Assembly: GCA_029706075.1 (NCBI GenBank)
Contig: JAINUG010000049.1
Span: 124,001 to 188,000 of the forward strand
Length of the DNA stretch: 64,000 nucleotides
Source of the DNA: Aldrovandia affinis
Lineage: Eukaryota; Chordata; Actinopteri; Notacanthiformes; Halosauridae
Direction: 5' to 3'
The translations under genes and the position numbers were made by a program. Below the pieces are notes generated by a model. That model ran no database searches and was not told the DNA's origin. It saw only the letters and a list, made by a program, of their open reading frames with translations. Below are positions 13,801 through 21,349 of the stretch, in pieces. Numbering within the stretch: the stretch's first letter is position 1; every line of letters starts with the position of its first letter.

Positions 13801-14455
13801 ACAGGCTAGCTACATATATGTTCTGTGTGGCTCAGTAGGTAGAGCATGGCGCTGACAACGCTTAGGTTGTGGGTTCCATTGCCATTGTGACCACATACTG
13901 AAAAATGTATGCATTCACTACTGTAAGTCGCTCTGGATAAAAGCGTCTGCTAAATGTCATATATTATATTATTATATGGTTCTTCCTCATACTGCTTTCG
14001 GAGGACTTTCCCCCAGCTTCTCTTGCCTCTTGTGATGGTTCCCCAGCAGTCCTCAAGGTCTTTCATTGTCTGTCTTTTCAGGTGTTAACTTTCAACGTTA
14101 TTTTTGTTAACCTAAATTCAAACAATTTCCATGAGCCGCAGATAAGTACAGCGTCTGCCCCTCCATTCTCAGCAATGTAGCCTACATTCCACACAAGCCT
14201 AATTTAAAATGTTAAATACTGGGGTATCACCACATTAAAAAATGGTGGGATTGCTTAGAGAGGTTATCAAATATGAGATGTCATGTTTATCTTGATTTTC
14301 ATAAAATATGCGTTTTTTTCGTTGCATGGGCTCAATTATTATTCGTTAGAAGATTTTCAAAATGACATACATTCAGCACCTACATCAGCAAACAGAAAAT
14401 AATCAGAAAACAGAAAAAAAAGTAGTACAAATAAGTCAAACATACTTACACAAAC

Positions 14456-14486
<31 letters not shown>

Positions 14487-17327
14487 CAAGACTTGTTTAA
14501 GTCTATATGAAATGCATTAGCTTAACCAACTATAACATAACATGTAAAACCAGCTCGTTAACTTTTATTTTTACATCTAGCCAGCGGAAAAACCCCAAAT
14601 TCCTCATTGGCTAAATGCAGTCTACAATGTCGGCGTGTTACAGGCTTTCTGGTGGGTACATGTTGCCTATCGGCGAATTAAGTTGTTTACACTTGTCGGG
14701 CCTATCTGTATATTTCCTATGCTTGTGCTCCCCTGCTCTCACATAATGATACTGGCTATAGCACTGCTTTTTTCTGACTCCATGTTCTCTTCTCTGCCTC
14801 GGGGGCACCCGCCCCAGAGCCCTAAATCCTACGAGAAGTGTGAGCTGCCCCCATCAACCCTCGCCCCCACGCCTACCACAGTGCCTGGATCTGGACCCCC
14901 TTCATGTGGGGATACATTTTAAAAAAGCATTACTCATGGAGCAATGTGGCTCCGGATGGTTGGCACATAGAAGGAAGTAATTTACGTAAAACACTCACTA
15001 GCGGGGGTTCGGTATATGTGTGGCAACAGTAAAAAAAAAAAAAAGTAGACATCGGTTCGTGTGTTCATTCTTAGCGAGATCGCTACACTATTCTATTAAG
15101 CATTAGTAGGTTTAGTTAGATAGCTGGCTAGCCAGTTAGATAGACTGTCCAGAAAATTGCTCTCCTAGGGAAAAGTTAGCATGAAAGATCAGTCTCCAAG
15201 TTAAATTCAATTCTGACGTAGCTCCCGTTTTCGAATTAAGTAGACGCCTCGGTTTGCGTCGCCCACATCAACAAATCTCTGCCTTTTAGATCTACCTATC
15301 TGCATGCCTACAATTCAGACAAGTGGCGAGAGATTCCGCATGTTCCTCTCGGTTGAAAGTGGTATGGACAAAATCACATTTTCCAAAAAGTGATAGGGAC
15401 ACGTCCCTACGAGTTATATAGGAAACTACGCCCATGACCATATCCACAGAAACGCACATTTAATCTATTAGATTATATTAAATGATGTATCTACAATATC
15501 TAGCTACATTGTATTACTTTATATCAACCCAAATAATCGTATTAATCGACTAGATCAATATTAGAACTAGAATGCAACAAAATATACGTTCCCTATCACA
15601 AACGTAAAACAAAATAGAATAAAACCTTAATTTAATTGTATTGTGTAAGTGTCTACAGCCCTACGAGTGTGTAACGTGATACGACCCAAGCAATTTCCGA
15701 GAGGAAAATATACGCAAGCATCAAAATCTGTCTTTTCTAGAAATCTATGACGTCTGTAAATTGTGCCAAAGCAATGTGACTATGACCGCCCCGATCGTAA
15801 TAAAAAACGCATGGGTGTAATAGAGGCCAGGTGTCGTCTGATACTTAACGGCTGTTTATTCAAAACAGAGTTTGGTGGCCTGAGAAAAACACATCATTCC
15901 AAATGGTTGGAAAGTCTGTCTTTGACCATGCTAAACTCACACTCGTTATACTTTCGCTTATAAATGTCTCACATAATGGAATGTCCTACCTTGATGGGCA
16001 TATTGATGATGAATGTGTGTGGGTGTCCAATACACTGGTTTAGCTCCGGTCGCTCGGCTTGCGTTGCCCACGTCAACAAATCTCTGCCTTAGTTCCAATG
16101 AGAGTAGAGTAGGGATGGGCATGAGGCGTGATATCAGGAATCGCTTCTCATTTTTGGAACTGGGTAATAGAATCGGTTTTGTGTCCAAATCAACAAACAA
16201 ATCTACCCGCTTCAAACAATGTGGTTGCCGAGCGATTTCATTGCCGTTGCAGTTAACGTTACGTAATTTGCTCAATAAAAGCCAAAGAAACCGGTAAATG
16301 CAGTCTTCTTGCAGCTTGATGCAATACATTTTTTTATTTGGTTTTTCGCGTAGTCACGCTCACTTAACAAAAAATTGGCTCACGGCTTCTTCTGTTTCAC
16401 ATAGGCTACACACATAGTCCAGAGCCTTCTATTTACAGAGTTAAGTGAACTCCGAACAATGATCATGTTGACACTTTCAATATAATGGCATAGTTATACA
16501 ATGTCATACTACATCTCAGCTCGACTTAAAAGTCGCAATTAAAAACAGTGCAACTTAAAAACAAGACAACGCAGAATCGGAATCATTACGTTCTAAAAAT
16601 TGGAGCCGGTTCTACGGTTCCAAGCTTGGAACCGGAGACATCCCAAGAGTAGAGCATGTCTACAGTTCCGAGGCCAGAGGTCCGCATGTTCCTCTCGGTT
16701 GAAGTAGTCTACTTAATTTATCGTCAAAGTCGTAGGGACAAAATCACATTTTCAAAAAACGATGGGACACGTCCCTACTAGTTATAGGTAACTACGCCCA
16801 TGACCATATCCACAGACACGCACAATGACACGGTGCATCGTTGAGATGATAATGCGATACTATAGCTACGGTACTATTAAAAGTAATGTTAGAACTAGAA
16901 TGCACCAAAATATACGTTCACTATCAATTAAAAGAAAAACACTTTCATTTTATTGTGTAAGCGCCTACGGTGTGTAACGTTGTCGATGCTATAAATACGA
17001 CCCAACAATTTCCGAGAGGAAAATGCACACAAACATCTAAATATGTATTTTCTAGAAATCCACGACGTCTGGAAGTTGTGCTAAAGAGAGAAGACTACGA
17101 TCGCCCTGAACGTAATAAAAACGCATGGTGTACTAGAGGCCTAGCTGTCGCCTGATATTTATGAAGGCTGTTTATTTATAACGGAGTGACATGCCCGGGG
17201 AAAAACACAGAATTCCAAATGGTCAGAAAGTTTGTCTTTGACCACGCTAAACTCACACGGAAAAGTGTTCGTTATACCTTCACTTATAAATGCCACGCAT
17301 TGTGGAATGTCCTACCTTGATGGGCAT
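1759..17327 (-). CDS. prdx5: Peroxiredoxin 5 gene (prdx5), last exon off window
   Basis: Atypical 2-Cys peroxiredoxin, a thiol peroxidase for H2O2, alkyl hydroperoxides and peroxynitrite in cytosol, peroxisome and mitochondria. Five exons read in phase from high to low coordinates: 17316-17327 (or its duplicate 15990-16001), 6166-6300, 3844-3975, 2884-2922, 1759-1823. The product begins [14 protein letters not shown] and carries [10 protein letters not shown] with the peroxidatic Cys, [20 protein letters not shown] and [13 protein letters not shown]. About 34 residues, including the resolving Cys of the LTCSL motif, should lie in exon 6 to the left. The predicted total of about 162 aa equals the mammalian short form. 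No presequence is encoded in-frame before MPIK, because each copy has an upstream in-frame TAA. The divergent neighbour trmt112 and the order to esrra match human 11q13. Confidence 0.93.
2195..2440 (-). mobile_element. SINE, 5'-truncated, minus orientation
   Basis: Shares the body (..cgcctcttccgagacggcac.. on plus) and the 3' tail (aattggctaccaaattggg on minus) with the fuller SINE at 54431-54800, with scattered mismatches. The tRNA-like head is missing. It sits in prdx5 intron 4. Confidence 0.7.
2884..2922 (-). CDS. prdx5: prdx5 exon 4
   Basis: A 39-bp micro-exon, [13 protein letters not shown], between catcatag and AAG|gtctga. Both junctions are phase 0. The motif matches the family's RLLADPTGAF segment. 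Confidence 0.92.
2923..3843. other. prdx5: prdx5 intron 3
   Basis: AT-rich intron of about 0.9 kb. No exon, RNA gene or recognisable transposon was seen. Confidence 0.6.
3844..3975 (-). CDS. prdx5: prdx5 exon 3
   Basis: 132 bp, 44 codons, phase 0 at both ends (cccgctcag | ... GGAAAG|gtgggt). Encodes [20 protein letters not shown], then [20 protein letters not shown] and ADGK. It contains the family's extra cysteine in VACIAV. Confidence 0.95.
4443..6074. mobile_element. Tc1-like fold-back element with ~740-bp inverted arms
   Basis: TA-flanked element with ends CAGTGGGTTCGGAAAGTATT (left) and its complement (right). Bases 4443-5184 and 5335-6074 are near-identical inverted copies of the same 5' part of a Tc1 element, including the transposase N-terminal helix-turn-helix segment ([20 protein letters not shown], translatable from both arms). 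The 150-bp loop (5185-5334) is the next internal stretch in the orientation of the right arm. The catalytic half is absent, so the copy is non-autonomous. It lies entirely in prdx5 intron 2, so nascent prdx5 RNA should be able to form a long hairpin. Confidence 0.9.
6166..6300 (-). CDS. prdx5: prdx5 exon 2 (peroxidatic cysteine)
   Basis: 135 bp, 45 codons, phase 0 at both ends (ctctcag | ... TCAAAG|gtactc). Encodes [40 protein letters not shown] and PGCSK. The conserved P-x(3)-T-x(2)-C active site (PGAFTPGC) is intact. Confidence 0.96.
6594..8180 (+). mobile_element. Near-intact Tc1-like transposon
   Basis: TA-flanked 1587-bp element whose outer ends are CAGTTGCAAGAAA... and ...TTTCTTGCAACTG. 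Each ~200-bp inverted repeat holds an outer and an inner copy of the tATGTGAACCC direct repeat (IR/DR arrangement). The left outer copy has a short internal deletion. It encodes a full-length transposase and sits in prdx5 intron 1, opposite in orientation to prdx5. Confidence 0.93.
6970..7962 (+). pseudogene. Tc1 transposase with one premature stop
   Basis: Starts [20 protein letters not shown] and runs 331 codons, the usual Tc1 length. It has the paired HTH DNA-binding region ([20 protein letters not shown]), the [13 protein letters not shown] hook-like stretch and a DD34E catalytic domain with D in [11 protein letters not shown] in QQDNDPKH and E in NPIEMLW. One in-frame TAG at 7552-7554 replaces the Trp of the usual MVWGCF motif. 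The frame is otherwise open to TAA at 7960-7962. As read, the copy makes only a 194-aa N-terminal fragment, so it is a young, recently inactivated copy. Confidence 0.92.
8181..9091. other. prdx5: prdx5 intron 1 segment
   Basis: No exon seen. A short CA run follows the Tc1 end near 8190-8202. Around 8525-8600 there is a fragment (catatccaggggtgtagtt, ggtagggaca) that resembles, in opposite orientation, sequence at 15370-15440. It is probably a dispersed repeat that I cannot classify. Confidence 0.4.
9092..9318 (-). mobile_element. tRNA-derived SINE
   Basis: Read on the minus strand: a tRNA-like head (ggcggcagtgttagcataat), a perfect polymerase III B box GGTTCAATTCC (plus-strand 9252-9262), a body with gtacccttgagcaaggtact, and a tail with tgtaagtcgctctggataa. 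The tail matches the 3' end of the LINE fragment at 61.87 kb, as expected for a LINE-mobilised SINE. Confidence 0.8.
9410..9600 (+). mobile_element. Solo end of a Tc1-like element
   Basis: gagggtataaaagtattcac followed by ttttcacattttatt and tggaatcaaaattgatttta is the terminal signature of another fish Tc1 subfamily. No opposite end or transposase was found nearby, so this is a truncated remnant. Confidence 0.6.
10042..10780. repeat. 148-bp tandem repeat with alternating subtypes
   Basis: Units start accacaacgattgtg at 10042, 10190, 10337, 10485 and 10633 (spacing 147-148 bp). Units 1, 3 and 5 carry gtgcatttt; units 2 and 4 carry gtgtttttt and gatattgagtc. This makes a dimeric higher-order period of about 295 bp. 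Each unit includes aaatttggtacacatgtagc and ends with a catggcaaccattt stretch. Confidence 0.9.
11090..11240. repeat. AT-rich low-complexity tract
   Basis: A run of T-rich sequence, an (AT)n block near 11143-11162 and then aataaaataaaa-type simple sequence. No coding or RNA feature. Confidence 0.8.
11540..12551 (-). pseudogene. Element-encoded cysteine-rich protein, internally deleted
   Basis: Minus-strand blocks read in order [34 protein letters not shown], then [20 protein letters not shown], then [18 protein letters not shown], then directly [19 protein letters not shown] and a C-terminal cluster [21 protein letters not shown] recall similar uncharacterised fish and cnidarian proteins in which the N-terminal and C-terminal blocks are separated by several hundred residues, so the middle appears lost. 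Several interruptions are present. Function unknown; the paired C-x-C spacing suggests a zinc-binding DNA contact. Confidence 0.55.
13673..15235. other. prdx5: prdx5 intron 1 segment with SINE and CA repeat
   Basis: Contains the SINE at 13824-13960, a (CA)n run at about 14458-14482 and an unassigned 95-codon open frame at 14635-14922. No exon of a known gene was recognised. Confidence 0.45.
13824..13960 (+). mobile_element. tRNA-derived SINE with LINE-type tail
   Basis: Head tgtggctcagtaggtagagc fits a polymerase III A box. GGTTCCATTGCC is a one-base variant of a B box. The element ends with tgtaagtcgctctggataaa and agcgtctgctaaatg, the tail shared by salmonid-type HpaI SINEs and RSg-1-like LINEs. 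Confidence 0.82.
15990..16001 (-). CDS. prdx5: prdx5 exon 1, duplicate copy
   Basis: ATG CCC ATC AAG followed by gtagga, identical to the copy at 17316-17327, and it would splice in phase 0 to exon 2. An in-frame TAA lies 27 codons upstream with no other ATG between. Whether this copy is transcribed cannot be told from sequence. Confidence 0.65.
16110..16646. mobile_element. hAT-type non-autonomous element with 8-bp TSD
   Basis: A 537-bp element flanked by perfect 8-bp duplications GAGTAGAG (16102-16109 and 16647-16654). Ends TAGGGATGGGC and, on minus, TTGGGATGTCT are imperfect inverted repeats typical of hAT. The interior has no transposase. It inserted into the prdx5 exon-1 tandem duplication after that duplication formed, because no counterpart occurs at the copy-0/copy-1 junction. 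Confidence 0.88.
17316..17327 (-). CDS. prdx5: prdx5 exon 1, outer copy
   Basis: ATG CCC ATC AAG|gtagga, the first four codons (MPIK) joining in phase 0 to VGESLP in exon 2. This copy is closest to trmt112 and so best placed to use a shared divergent promoter. An in-frame TAA sits 21 codons upstream with no other ATG between. Confidence 0.75.
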
Positions 17328-17375
17328 ATTGGCGATGAATGTATGTAGGTAGGTACCGTGGTTTGCTCCGGTCGC

Positions 17376-18432
17376 TCTGATGCGGGGTTACAACAACTCA
17401 GTGCAGTTAGTGTGGATATTATGGAAGAAACCGGGCTGGACTACTACTGGCGGGGGTGTGTCTACATGCACGAAAATTAGAGGAAGACATAAGCGTTCGC
17501 GTATTCTAATGCATAGGTTGCTATGCCATGTTAACGTTATCCGTTATTTCCTCATACTGACCTGGTAATAATAAAATATGCGTTTAATAACTATAATTTG
17601 AATGATCTTTTAAAAAGTTGTATTTGCTAGCTTCATGGACGGAGAGACACTAAACTGGACATGTTTAAAAGGGATAACATGGTTTGCTCAACCTATGGTT
17701 TTAGAGCAAGCATAAATGTCTAGTCTTAAAACACATATTTCCACATTCCTGCAAGGGGGCATGCTGTTCTGTCAGACTGGGGTGATGTAACAAGTTCCGT
17801 TTAAAAATATAAGGGAAGGGCGACTTAAAATTGTGCGTGTGTGGGTAATTGCACGGGAGAAAGTAGGCTAAATTAAATTAAGTAATAAATTAAATACTGC
17901 AATTATATTTTAATTTGTAGTTTTATGTCACAACTAGTAGCCTACATCGGTTTTCCATCAATATGTTTGGGCTAACGTTAGCTAGCAATGACCAGGTTCC
18001 AGACCAAATACACGTTAGTCTAAACAGAGCTCGACTTCATAGGATATGTTAGAAATGTCAGATAAATCCTGAAATTTCAGATAAAATAGGCGTTTGAAAG
18101 GTAATCGTGCGAAAAAATTTTTATAATTTAAAGACAATTGTTTTTTGTTTTTTTTAAATAGGGGTGGCTACACCCGTTCTTGCGCCAAACACATATGTGC
18201 CCGGAACTTTGTTTAGAAGCATGTCTGAACTCGGGGGAGACACTTTCCGTTGCACTCATGTGACCGGCCCATGTGAGCGTGCGTCTGTTGTTACTGCGAC
18301 AACACGAATACAATTTATACAAAATAAGAAAGAATATCTAGCTGTTTTTAATATCAGATTATATATTAGATTAGTTGAATAACTTCACAATTGTTCCTTA
18401 CAACCGGTTTCTACTTTATACCAATAGTGAAG
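17376..18432. promoter_or_regulatory. Divergent prdx5/trmt112 intergenic region
   Basis: About 1.1 kb between the outer prdx5 exon 1 and the trmt112 start codon, transcribed away on both sides as at human 11q13. No exon seen. No TATA box or motif stands out, so the promoter role is inferred from position. Confidence 0.5.
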
Positions 18433-18507
18433 ATGAAATTACTTACGCACAACATGTTAACATCACACGTGAAGGGGGTTATGAAAGGCTATCCTCTCCT
18501 CATCAAG
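18433..18507 (+). CDS. trmt112: trmt112 exon 1
   Basis: 25 codons, [20 protein letters not shown] then PLLIK, ending AAG|gtaaga in phase 0. Confidence 0.96.
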
Positions 18508-21349
18508 GTAAGATAGTGAACAACAATATGCCGTTTGTTATGAATTAAAAATATATTTGTTTGTTCTGTCTCTTGCGCCTTTCAATCTTGAATCTAGCTA
18601 GGTAGCTGAATAGCAAGCTCGGGCTGTCACAATGCTTTGGTGTGGCATAGTGCTTAGCTAGTAGCTACCATGCCATATGCAATGTCTTAAATTGTTGTTA
18701 ATTATATTGCTAAACAACTCGTTTGTGATGTGAAGTTTGCGATCATTTCTTCACTCATTCCCGTGGACTGGTGTTCAAAGGCAACTGAGGTGAAAGTGAA
18801 CGAAGTCGAGTTCAACCCACAGTTCGTCAGCCGAATGATCCCCAAATTGGAATGGACAGCGTTTGTACAGGCGGCCGACGGGGTTAGTCACACTTATGCA
18901 CGGTGATATCTGGTTGTCATTATCCACAGTTATACAGTATTTTTTTGTGTTTTTTGTTTCTAAGCACCATTGCGTAATTGGTCCAATTAAATAATTACGA
19001 CTATACATTGACCAGGTATGGACTAAAAAATTTCTTGATGGTTTTGATTATGCATCATGTCATAATTTAATAACCGAGGTTATCAATGGTCTGCATCAGA
19101 AAGCACTGTTTCCTTCTCATCTCATTGTCATAAATGCTCTGACTACGAGGGGCTGATAAGTGACTATGATGATAATTCCTGTTTGTGTATTGTATACCAA
19201 TGTACTAATCTCATTTTTCAATTCTGTTCATACTTGTTCCCAGCTGGGTCAACTGAATGATCTGCCTAACGAACTCGTTCCAGACTATGAGAAAAACGAG
19301 GAGTTTTTGCGCAAAGTCCACCGCGTGCTGCTGGAGGTGCAGATCTCTTCTCTCTGCTGTACTATTCACTCTGATGTAATATGTCATTTGCAATAGAAAT
19401 ACAGTGGTGTCGCTAACTTTCAATCAAATACATGAGGTGGTAAGGGTTATAGGTAAAGTCACCCATATTTTCCTTCTTAAAAATGGTGGAGTGCATGTCT
19501 CTACTTGTCCCTAGCCAGATAATGCCTATTTACACTTTACAATGCAATGGAGTTTCCTTAGCAGTGTTGATGGTAACATTGTAATATGGGCCATGTACTA
19601 GACCATCAAATTTCAACATTCTTTCAATCCAGTAATCCAGATCCTTGCAATACAGTATTCCAAGTCATTTCAAATGTTCTGTAAACAGTGTTGTGTACTA
19701 AAGCAATGCATCAGTAAGTTACAGTCCAGCTGCGTGTTAACATAGTGTAATTTCTTGCTTGTAAAGAGTTTTGCTAAACATATTAGTTGTGCAAACACTT
19801 GAGAAAAATCACATGGCGGCCAGTATGCTTGATAGGTGATCTAGTTTGTATCAAGGTACAGTCCATTCGGAAAGTATTCAGACCCCTTAACCTTTTCCAC
19901 ATTTTGTTATGTTACAGCCTTATTTTAAAATGGATTAAATTAATGTTTCCCTCATCAATCTACACGCAATAACCCACAATGACAAAGCAAAAACAGGTTT
20001 TTACAAATTTATTAAAAATAAAAAACAGAAATATCACATTTACATAGTATTCAGACCCTTTGCTATGACACTTGAAATTGAGCTCAGATGCATCCTGTTC
20101 CCTTTGATCATCCTTGAGACGTCTCTGTAACTTGATTGTAGTCCACCTGTGGCAAATTCAATTGCTTTAGAAAGGCACACACCTGTCTATATAAGGCCCC
20201 ACAGTCCACCATGCATGTCAGAGCAAAAACCAAACCATGAAGTCCTAGGAACTCTCCATAGACCTCTGAGATAGAATTGTGTTGAGGCATATATCTGGGG
20301 AAGGGTATAAAAACATTGCTAAAGCATTGAAAGTCCCAGGAGCACAGTGTGGTTTGGAGGTTTGGAACCACCACAACTCTTAGAGCTGGCCGTCCGGCCA
20401 AACTCAGTAACCGGGCAAGAAGGGCCTTGGTCAGGGAGGTGACCAAGAACCCGATGGCCACTTTAAGAAGGGCAGCTTGAGTCAGAAGGTGACCAAGAAC
20501 CCGATGGCCACTTTAAGAGAGCTTCAAAGTTCCTCTGCAGCAATGGGAGAACCTGGCAGAAGGACAACCATCTCTGCAGCACTCCATCAATCAGGCCTTA
20601 TGGTAGCGCTTGGCATTCAGGCCAAAAGTTCAATTTGTGTCTCATCAGACCAGAGAATATTTTTCCTGATGCTCTTAGTCCTTTAAGTGCCGTTTGGCGA
20701 ACTCCAGATGGGCTGTCATATGCCTTTTACTCAAGAGTGGCTTCCGTCTAACCACTACCATAAAGGATGTCTAGTGCAAAAATGTCTAAAAACCTGTTTT
20801 TGCTTTGTCATTATGAGGTATTGTGTGTAGATTGATGAGGAAAAAAATGAATTTAATCCATTTTAGAATAAGGCTGTAACATAACAAAATGTGGAAAAAG
20901 TTAAGTGGTCTGAATACTTTCCGAATGCACTGTACATGGAGCCTCTGTTTACAGTGCTTAATTTTTAATGTTTGGGGAAATGTATAGCTTTCATGTATAT
21001 TGGACCAGTTAATTACAAGGAATTGGTTGGACCCAAAAAAAATGCAACTCATATATATAAAACTCTCCAGGAATCAAGTTTGTCATCTCAACCCAGCTTG
21101 CTGTGGACCAGGCTCCAAACCCTGACATAATAACACAATTGTCAGGGTTTGTATTAGGATTTTGTTATGGATAGTGGAGTTGCCTTGGAGCATTATCTAC
21201 CTGCGGCAGTGCTTTGTGTCACCATTTCCCCCTCTGTTCTTCAACAGGTAGAGGTGTTGGAGGGTTGCCTGCAGTGCCCAGAGTCAGGGCGAGAGTTCCC
21301 CATCTCCCGGGGGGTCCCCAACATGCTACTGAATGAGGATGAAACCTAG
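18433..21349 (+). CDS. trmt112: trmt112, methyltransferase activator subunit
   Basis: Small zinc-binding partner that stabilises several methyltransferases (ALKBH8, TRMT11, HEMK2/N6AMT1, BUD23, METTL5) acting on tRNA, eRF1 and rRNA. Four exons join in phase 0: 18433-18507, 18781-18882, 19244-19336, 21248-21349, giving 123 aa (human 125). Diagnostic blocks: start [48 protein letters not shown]; and [20 protein letters not shown] with the C-terminal Cys pair (human also has further zinc ligands). Start chosen because MKLLTHN is invariant in vertebrates. It converges on esrra and diverges from prdx5, as in human. Intron 3 carries a Tc1 derivative. Confidence 0.97.
18781..18882 (+). CDS. trmt112: trmt112 exon 2
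   Basis: 34 codons beginning [20 protein letters not shown] and ending AADG before gttagt. The acceptor is gttcaaag. Confidence 0.95.
19244..19336 (+). CDS. trmt112: trmt112 exon 3
   Basis: 31 codons, [20 protein letters not shown] then [11 protein letters not shown], between ttcccag and GAG|gtgcag. Confidence 0.95.
19859..20932. mobile_element. Tc1-like fold-back derivative, short right arm
   Basis: TA-flanked 1074-bp element with ends CAGTCCATTCGGAAAGTATT and ...ACTTTCCGAATGCACTG. The left ~740 bp is the Tc1 5' half. The next ~165 bp (about 20603-20768) is the downstream internal segment in inverted orientation, exactly as in the element at 4443-6074, but most of the inverted right arm is gone. 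A local 45-bp duplication (aaggtgaccaagaacccgat) lies at 20437-20515. It is in trmt112 intron 3. Confidence 0.85.
21248..21349 (+). CDS. trmt112: trmt112 exon 4
   Basis: 33 codons plus [36 protein letters not shown]. Acceptor cttcaacag. The CxxC zinc-ligand pair is intact. Confidence 0.96.
   Translation, partial: VEVLEGCLQCPESGREFPISRGVPNMLLNEDET

Larger units (their letters stand above)
15236..17375. repeat. Tandem duplication covering prdx5 exon 1
   Basis: Copy 1 (about 15330-16090) and copy 2 (about 16660-17370) align along their length. Shared blocks include gcatgttcctctcggttga, tagaactagaatgca, caatttccgagaggaaaat and the MPIK exon with its donor. A remnant at 15240-15290 (cccacatcaacaaatctctg) repeats the right end of copy 1, showing a third, truncated unit. 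Without the later hAT insertion the unit is about 0.79 kb. Copies differ by many substitutions and indels, so the duplication is old. Confidence 0.88.

Noticed and set aside
18128-18382. Alternative prdx5 first exon with presequence in the divergent promoter
   Set aside because: The open frame there has no presequence character and no donor that joins in phase to exon 2 was found.
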